From: Paguma larvata
Lineage: Eukaryota > Chordata > Mammalia > Carnivora > Viverridae
Assembly (NCBI GenBank): GCA_030068075.1
Contig: CM057834.1
Coordinates: 97,109,119-97,173,118, forward strand
Direction of reading: 5' to 3'
DNA length: 64,000 bases
Below, one piece after another: positions 57,301-64,000 of the stretch (the stretch's first letter is position 1; each line of letters opens with the position of its first letter). The notes under the pieces are model-generated. The model had not been told where the DNA came from and made no database searches. It saw only the letters and a list, made by a program, of their open reading frames with translations. A program made the position numbers and the translations under genes.

Positions 57301-59531
57301 GTTGCAGGCTTGAAAAGAGGCCGTAATTAAGAGACGCTCCCAACCACACACCCCTGATTAATAATAGGGTTGGGGCCACATCTCACATGGCTGGTCTTGG
57401 GCTCTTTCCACTTCCCAAACCTGGTGCAAGGCATGACGTGACCTGCTGCCTTTAGCTGCTTCCCCCTCCCCATAGCTGAGGCTGCTCTGGGCCGGAGGAG
57501 ATAGACCTTCCCGAATAATGGCTCAAATGATGTCCACCCCGCATCCAGTACTAAATGAGATGAGCTCACAGCAGCCTGGAAATCTGCCCCAGGGACCTCT
57601 GCACCTGCAGTCAGATCTTTCCCTCTGAGCCCGGAGCTCACTTCAAATTGTTTCCTGATTGACACCATTTTGACTGTGGCCTCCGGACCTCCCAATACCC
57701 AGTAGTTGCTGTTTATTCCCGTCAGCCCCGTGTCCTGGCTGACTCACCATTTCCTGGCCATCAGCTCCCTCTCCTTTCCCACCGACCCCTCATTTGAGTG
57801 CCCAGAAGCCCCCTCTGTCCTGTCCAGTACCCCCCCCCTTCTGCCTCTGGCTGGCACACTTTTGTGTCCCTACCCCCACCCCCACCTTCCTTCCTCATCG
57901 CACTCCTCCTGGGCTCATCTGTTCTCGCCCCCACCCCCCTGTCCCTCAGCTTCTCCTGCTTGAGAAGCTTCTTCTTCATTCCAAGGCCAAATCTTTGGGC
58001 TGAGTCTAGGGGAGGCATTGGGCCAGAGAGGCTGAAGCCACCCCCCCCCACCATGAGCAGCTCCATCTGCCCTGGAAGGCCTCACATCTGGGGCGCAGCA
58101 CACCTGGAGGGGGCAGAGATGCCTGTTTGGGGTACCAAAGCCCAAAAGCCTTCAGAACGGGCATGGGGACTCTCACTTTGCTGGCAGGGCTACTGCCCAG
58201 GACAGTCAGACCACACCCGCCTCCTCCCTGCAGGGGACCCCACACCGTCCCCTCCTTGGAGCCGCAGGCCACGTGGATTCCAAACCTGAAGCACAAAGAT
58301 TCTGATGGGCCCGAAAGACCCCCCTCCCCCTGGGTGCTTTCCGTTACCAGCAGTGAGTGGGCAGCTTCTGCATTTGGCAGGCGGGGGCCAGGGACGCTGG
58401 ACCCTCTGCAGGCCGTCCTGTCAGGCCTAGTGTAAGCGGAAATCCAGGGGGGCTGCTGGCATCTGGAGTTGGTGTTGGTGTCTCCCCATCCTCTCAGAAT
58501 TCCCCTGGGTGGTTTCGGAAGTACAGTTCTCCCCTGGCGAATGCCCCAACTTTCACGCAAGAGACCGAGGAGGCCCTGACTTGGAGTGAATTTGGCAACC
58601 GCAGGATTGAAGTTTGCCTCCGGTGTTCCGCCATGTCTCGTGGGGCCTCAGATTTTCTCAGCGCGGTCTCTGGAAGCCCCGTGTGCCCTTCTGAGCCCCG
58701 AGCGAAGACGCTGGACCCCTGATCCCATCGTTCCCAGCGTCTCCCAGGCCTCACCCTCTCAGTGGGCTCTTGCTTCCCACTGACCACAGGCGACAATTTA
58801 TTTAGCTGTTTTGCCACAGTGGCCTGCTAGATTCCTACCCAGGAGGGACCCACTGGACTTCTACTGACTTGGTACAACTAGGTCTGGCAGTTAGCCCCCC
58901 ATTCCCACCCCCCCCCATTTCTCTGAGGATCTCCTGCTTGCAAATCACTCCCGGCACCCATTTCTTTACCAGTCACGCACACAGGTGTGAGCCCAGAACC
59001 TTCTGTCTGATGGAGACAGACTAGACCGTCCCCAGCAGGCTGGCTGGAGCCCAAGGCCCCAGAGGGAGGGTGGGAGAATCAGGCTCAAAGGGACCCCAGT
59101 GGCCAAAATCACAGCCAAGGGCACAGCAGAGCACCATGCGGGGTCAGAAGCCACTGTCCCCCCCGGGGGCGCTGGGTGACCCACCAGCCCGGCAGAGGGG
59201 CCAGAGCTCTGTATCCTGCAATGGAATTCACTCGGTCAAGTCTGAGCCAGGCCCGAGGCCCGCAGTCGGGGGGAGGGCAGCATCCGGCGCATATGTTTGG
59301 TAGAACGGGTTGCAAGGCCGTACTTCCCACCAAGACTCACTGTTTGCGGTTGGGGTTCGGGTGCTGGGCCGTCAAACAATAACACGAATACCCGCCTGAG
59401 GCCACCAAAGAGGCTTGGGCGGCAGAGCCCACTTGAGTCTTTGAGACACGCGGGAGGTGGAACCGAGGGGTCCGGGTCCAACTCTTCTTTCTTCATAGAG
59501 GGGTCAATGGGGGGGACACGATATAGGGGGC
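57301..59531. other. Spacer between convergent tRNA copies
   Basis: C-rich plus strand at 57,700-58,100. Several long frames without any domain. Confidence 0.4.
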
Positions 59532-59535
59532 AAAA
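59532..59535 (-). terminator. Pol III T4 terminator, tRNA copy 6
   Basis: TTTT on the minus strand begins 13 nt beyond the gene. Confidence 0.75.
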
Positions 59536-59547
59536 GCAGGCATAATA

Positions 59548-59619
59548 AGGGGGCACCCGGATTTGAACCGGGGACCTCTTGATCTGCAGTCAAATGCTCT
59601 ACCCCTGAGCTATACCCCC
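59548..59619 (-). tRNA. tRNA-Cys (GCA), copy 6, minus strand
   Basis: Reverse complement is identical to copy 1 across 72 nt. Anticodon at 59585-59587. The only intact minus-strand member, implying an inversion or inverted duplication in the cluster. Confidence 0.98.
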
Positions 59620-59632
59620 TCCTGCTTATAGG

Positions 59633-59657
59633 TGTCTAATAAACTCTTTAATCCTGT
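59633..59657 (-). promoter_or_regulatory. tRNA-Cys upstream block, copy 6
   Basis: On the minus strand ACAGGATTAAAGAGT then TTATTAGACA, 13 nt before the tRNA. The block is inverted together with the gene. Confidence 0.6.
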
Positions 59658-61421
59658 AGAGCCGCACCCTGTCTCCGTCTCCAGATGAGTTCTCGGCAGC
59701 ATTCTGCCACCCAAACACCCCCGCAAACATGCCCTGCCCACTATGCCCACCCCTGCCCCTGGCCTCCACTTAGAACCTCCCCCTCCCCTCTGCCTCTGGC
59801 CGTGGGCACTGGCGTCCATCACACCGAGGTTTGCAGCTGGAACGTCCTTCAGACTCGCCTGGAAGAGAGCGGGACTCAGAACCAGCTGCTCAACAGACAG
59901 AGGTTAGGGGAGGGGAGGCAGGGCTCGGGCCGGCCTGGGAACCCCCTAAACCAGACTCTCTGGGAAAGGGACAGGGGACCACACGAGCTCCTAACAAGCT
60001 CTTGATGATTTTTGGAGCTCTTGATTCACTTTGTGCCCCGCATGGTACAGATCTGATTAAAAAATAAAATAAAATAAAAGTCAGTGATTCAAATCACGCC
60101 CAAACCAAACACCCTTGGTTTAATGACCAGGTTACAACTAGAATCCACGACGACGATTCGAGGGCCTCTTTGCACTAAACTGGGCAGGAGACGAGCTACC
60201 CGTTCCAAATCTTCTTTTGCCCCCCTCCTCTCCGTCCGTGGCATCTTTCCGTGTATCCGCGGAGACATAAGCCTGCAGCGCACGGAGAGCGGTGAAGCGA
60301 GAACGCGAGACTTGCGGTCACCGGAGCACAGGCACAGGCCAGGGTGATGGCGAACGGGAGGTCGGAGCAAAGGGAAAGGCCGACAGGTGACACGAGGACT
60401 GGGAACGGGGACTCCCCGACGTACAGTCAGAGGCTCCGCCCCTGAACCGGGGGCCCAATGAGCGCCCCGGCACCTGCGTGGCTGTGCCCGAGGAGCCACC
60501 GCCCACGGTCACTTCTCATCTCCAGTGAACTAGTGGGAGCTGACGGACTAACCTCGTCCGCAGACCTCTGTCTGACTCTGAACTTATTCTGTCCTTCTCC
60601 AGAGACTTCTAGAAATCTTCCCTGTCGAGAGTGCGGCAGCCTCCTCCCCGGTGCCGTGTGGGGCACTGACCATTGGCTAGAGCTGGGACCTTCCCTCTTT
60701 CCTTCCCTCCCACTCAGGTGTTGCTGCCCCAGGCGGCGGCCCTGGTCCCACTCTGGCCATCCACCCGAGGGGCTTCTCTGAGCTGTCTCACATTGCTCCC
60801 TCTGTTCCCCCACTCTTTCATTCCTTCCTCCTCGGCTTTAAAAGAGGTCTTACTGGAGAGGTCTCAGCACCATGCTGGCCCCAAACCATCAGCTCAGCCC
60901 CGCTGCATGACTTGGGACCAGATACAAGGACTGGCTCTTCGAGCACCAAACTCGGGCCTTTGCTATCTCCTAGACTGGGACCAGGGGTCTCTTCCTCAGT
61001 GGACCTTTCCCCCGGAAGTTACCACTATGAGGCCCAAAGACCACAGAGACCCCGAGGATGCAGGGAAAGGATAATCATCCAAACGCGGCGAAACACAGAC
61101 TTGCATCTTCAACGGGACCCTTTGCAGATCTGTCTCACGAGTGGAAGTTGGAAACCGCACGGGGGCCAACGAAGGAGGGTTGTGGAGGTAGCCGCCATAC
61201 AGAAGAATATACTCCGTATCCACTAAGCAAGGACACTAGAAGCTTTTTTGTTGGCATGAAAAAGTGATCTGTTCCTTTTGATGTTAAAAACATCTCAGAA
61301 GAATAGCTTCAGCTTTCTAAGAAAATGATAGGCAAAGTAGAAACGTCTCTGAAATGACCTATTTGCTTCTCTCACACAAGTTAGTTTTGCTTTAAAGAAA
61401 GAAAAAAAAAAGCAACAGTTT
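59658..61421. other. Spacer, nothing recognised
   Basis: (AAAAT)n-like run near 60,060. No gene or clear repeat otherwise. Confidence 0.4.
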
Positions 61422-61627
61422 GGGGCGCCCAGGGTGGCTCAGTCGGTTAATCGTCCGACTCTGGATTTTGGCTCAGGTCATGATCTCGCAGTTTGTAAGT
61501 TCGAGCCCCGCGTCGGCACGGCACTGACGGTGCAGAGCCTGCTTGGGATTCTCTCTCTTTCCCTCTCTCTCGGCCCCTCCCCCGCTCAGAGTCTCTCTCA
61601 GCATAAAATAAAACCTTTAAAAAAAAG
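61422..61627 (+). mobile_element. CAN-SINE
   Basis: GGGGCGCCCAGGGTGGCTCAG head, older CTCTGGATTTTGGCTCAGG body, A-rich tail. Confidence 0.92.
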
Positions 61628-62055
61628 CGTGACAATTCTAACGGTCTCTGTCACTTAAACGGGAGACGCTTCTATCTGAAAAGAGACTGATTCCAACGAG
61701 ATTCAAAATGGGTCAGTGGAGACAGATCCCAACTGCCCCCTCCCTTCCCGACAATACAGCACCAAGGACGCGGTGTCCCGGCTGGTGGCCTCATAGCACA
61801 GGGACATCCAGATGCGGGATCCCTGACCTCATTTTGGTGGCTCCAATGGTCTTAGTTTTTGGAAGAGTTCTTGCATTTCTGCAGAACCAGATGGATTTTT
61901 CTCACAAAGCTTCTGTCCCTCATCCCCTGGGTCAGTCCGAGGCCGTCATCATGGTGCTTTCCAGTTGCTAGAAAGAAGAAGACGGTGAAGGCAGGTGTAT
62001 CAGTTGGTACTTTTCAGCAAACTGCCTCCTTTGATTTAAGAAAAGAACTATTGGA
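61628..62055. other. Spacer, nothing recognised
   Basis: Unique-looking sequence. Confidence 0.4.
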
Positions 62056-62096
62056 GGGGCACCTGGGTGGCTCAGTCGGTTAGGCATCCGACTCTT
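62056..62096 (+). mobile_element. CAN-SINE head only
   Basis: About 41 bp (GGGGCACCTGGGTGGCTCAG to CATCCGACTCTT), then unrelated DNA. Confidence 0.8.
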
Positions 62097-62238
62097 TCTA
62101 TGTTCTACCTGAGTATTCAGGGAGACCCTTTGCATATAAGTATTTTGTCATCTCTGGCATTGTTACCCAGGTAATGGAAAAAGTCCCAATTAAAGGCTAA
62201 GATGAAAGCAAGATGTAGCAACTTGGTTCCCCCCCCCC

Positions 62239-62391
62239 CAATGTTTATTTATTTTCGAGTGGAGGAGGGGCAGAGAGAGGGGGAGACAGGGGATCTGAAG
62301 CAGGCTCCGCGAAGGGCTCGAACCCTCGAACCCCGAGATCACGACCTGAGCCAAAGTCGGATGCTTAGCCGACTGAGCGACCCCGTGCCCC
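62239..62391 (-). mobile_element. CAN-SINE, tail replaced by a C run
   Basis: AATGTTTATTTATTTTCGAG follows an 11-base C run. CAACTTG flanks both ends (62219 and 62393). Confidence 0.88.
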
Positions 62392-63433
62392 ACAACTTGC
62401 TTTTTGAATTTGAGGAGGTGCCTGACATCCTCAAATCCACCGCGGTGGATTCTCACAAGAAGCGGATGATACTACGAACCCAATAGAATAGAAATTTGAT
62501 GATCGCGCCTTTGGTTTTCAGCACGTCGGTCACTGAGCAGACGAGCTGAGTGTTTGAGTGTAGTTATCGGGAAGTCCGCCGTCTCCATCTGTGACCGGAA
62601 CACACACACACACACATCTGAGCTTTTCCATCGTACGACTTTGAGCTTCCCGAGACCATCGGCCTTGGCTCGGCCCTTCCTACTGTTGTATCCCACACGT
62701 GGTCCCTGAAGGCTTTGTCCTTCAGTGGAGCCCTATTCCAGGAAGCAGTAGGGCTCAGAACCTTGAGCCACGGCTCACAGCACAGACACTGACCAATCGG
62801 AATGCACGCCAGCCATAAAGAGCCATCGGACGCCCGCCCGATGGATAAGCTGCCTCCGATCCACTGGGCAGTTGAATTCGTGTGTGATGGGTTAATCAGC
62901 CGACTTCCCTCTGACAGCCCGTGGGCTCTCAGACCTTCAGCCCTGACAAATCCCCTGGGTTTCCGCCTTCTTCAGTGCCAAGTAGGACGGAAAAGCAATT
63001 CTACATCCACCCCGCTTTCTTTAAGCTGACTCCGAATGGTGTATCCGCCTAGGGACATCGTTCCAGAAACGGAAACTGGTTCTGCCTACGGAAAACGATG
63101 AGGCCATCACCGTCCGGGCAGCGGGGAGCCCGCAGCGCCGCAGAGAAGGCTGGAGGCACAGGTTCACGCGAGGCCGGGGCGACCTGAGGGGACTCGCCCA
63201 GCCAGGCTCTCGGGCGCTGCCATCCCCGGATTTGTGTCACTCGTTCTGAGTGTAGTGTGAGTCAGGAGCACCTGTCTGGCCGCAGGGCTGGGGGGAGAGA
63301 GTGAGAAAATCGCCTTTATTTTTGGGCCTCTGCAGCTGCACGAGGGGCCATTGCTTCCACCAGGGCTCCCATCACTGGGCATCCTCAAGAGATGGAAGGA
63401 GGGTTCTAAAGCTGGGAGGGGAAAAAAGACAAA
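62392..63433. other. Spacer, nothing recognised
   Basis: Short (CA)7 at about 62,600. No gene. Confidence 0.4.
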
Positions 63434-63500
63434 CAGCACCCCTGAATTGGAACCAGGCCCTTTAGATTGCCAATCAAACGCTTTATTCAGAAAACCAGTC
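63434..63500 (-). pseudogene. tRNA-Cys-family pseudogene, truncated
   Basis: On the minus strand: GTTTTCTGAATAAAGC (D-arm relic), GTTTGATTGGCAATCTAAAG (anticodon arm, GGC at the anticodon) and a good T arm CCTGG-TTCCAAT-TCAGG, then GGTGC. The acceptor 5' strand is deleted (about 16 nt). The upstream block core precedes it, tying it to the cysteine cluster. Confidence 0.65.
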
Positions 63501-63501
63501 T

Positions 63502-63511
63502 TGTCTAATAA
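63502..63511 (-). promoter_or_regulatory. Upstream block relic of the tRNA pseudogene
   Basis: TTATTAGACA on the minus strand, exactly as in copies 2 and 6. Confidence 0.5.
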
Positions 63512-63544
63512 GTGTGTTTCAAGTCAACTTTAAAGCAGAGTCAA

Positions 63545-63805
63545 GGGGCGCCTGGGGGGCTCAATCGGTTAAGCGGTCGACTTCGGCTCAGGTCATGACC
63601 TCACGGTTCGTGAGTTCGAGCCCCGCGACGGGCTCTGTGCTGACAGCTCAGAGCCTGGAGCCTGCTTCGGATTCTGACTTTGGCTCTCTCTGCCCCTCCC
63701 CCACTTGTGCTTTGTGTGTGTGTCCCCCCCTCTGCCCCTCCCCTGCTTGTACTCTTTCTCTCTCTCTCTCTCTCTTAAAAATAAATAAATGTTAAAAAGA
63801 AATTA
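63545..63805 (+). mobile_element. Felid CAN-SINE with TSD
   Basis: CAGAGTCAAG occurs on both sides (about 63535 and 63809). The CT body is partly duplicated (two TCTGCCCCTCCC blocks). Confidence 0.94.
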
Positions 63806-64000
63806 AAACAGAGTCAAGTTATCAGCTTTGGGGTTATCTGTGATGGGCTGTCACCACCCTGGCATGCCCACACCTCCCCTGCCTTTCCTGCTGTCTCTCC
63901 CCTCTGCACACCTGGCCACTCTCCACGCCTACCGCCCACTTTTTATATCCCCTCGGTCCTGGGCTGAAGGCACTAACTTGAAAAATCGTTGGTGTTCACT
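63806..64000. other. Right end, nothing recognised
   Basis: No feature seen. Confidence 0.4.

Noticed and set aside
2719..63805. tRNA genes inside the many SINE copies
   Set aside because: The SINE heads are tRNA-derived and keep A/B-box-like words, but they do not fold as tRNAs and belong to the CAN-SINE family.

Overview
This is a nuclear window from a carnivoran genome, most likely a felid. About 34 insertions or fragments of a roughly 200-bp tRNA-derived SINE (head GGGGCGCCTGGGTGGCTCAG, CT-rich body, tail AATAAATAAACATTAAAA) are scattered on both strands. That is the felid CAN-SINE type (SINEC_Fc-like). Old L1, L2, MIR, MLT1 and hAT fragments fill most of the remaining recognisable space.

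Positions 1 to about 20,570 hold the 5' two-thirds of one protein gene on the minus strand, recognised as ZNF746 (PARIS), a HUB plus KRAB C2H2 zinc-finger repressor. Six coding exons can be placed with consensus GT/AG sites: 20340-20317, 17021-16723, 16634-16508, 15525-15412, 1610-1419 and 1026-901. The zinc-finger exon lies beyond the left edge. The start codon sits in a strong CpG island (about 19,850-20,690), bordered upstream by an irregular C-rich repeat (20,690-21,240). Exon 2 is one base short of the expected length, at a short G run. Normal splicing of the sequence as given would therefore hit a stop at once, while retention of the 88-bp intron 2 would keep the frame open.

From about 36.7 kb to the right edge is a tRNA-Cys(GCA) cluster. 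It has six intact 72-nt genes (five plus, one minus) and two decayed relatives. A cysteine tRNA cluster next to ZNF746 matches the arrangement I recall on human 7q36. Each intact gene carries a related block, roughly AAGGTRTTWATTAGACA, ending 12-16 nt before its 5' end. The decayed copy near 63.45 kb keeps the core of this block.

The interval 20.7-36.7 kb, and the spacers between tRNAs, show no convincing protein gene. They hold SINEs, ancient LINEs, an MLT1 LTR, microsatellites and an 18-bp minisatellite carrying CRE-type sites (25,892-26,063). Long open frames in the GC-rich parts look like chance frames. I saw no bacterial-type operon, CRISPR array or phage, and no new enzyme system. The most notable signals are the shared tRNA upstream block, the ZNF746 exon 2 lesion and the CRE minisatellite.
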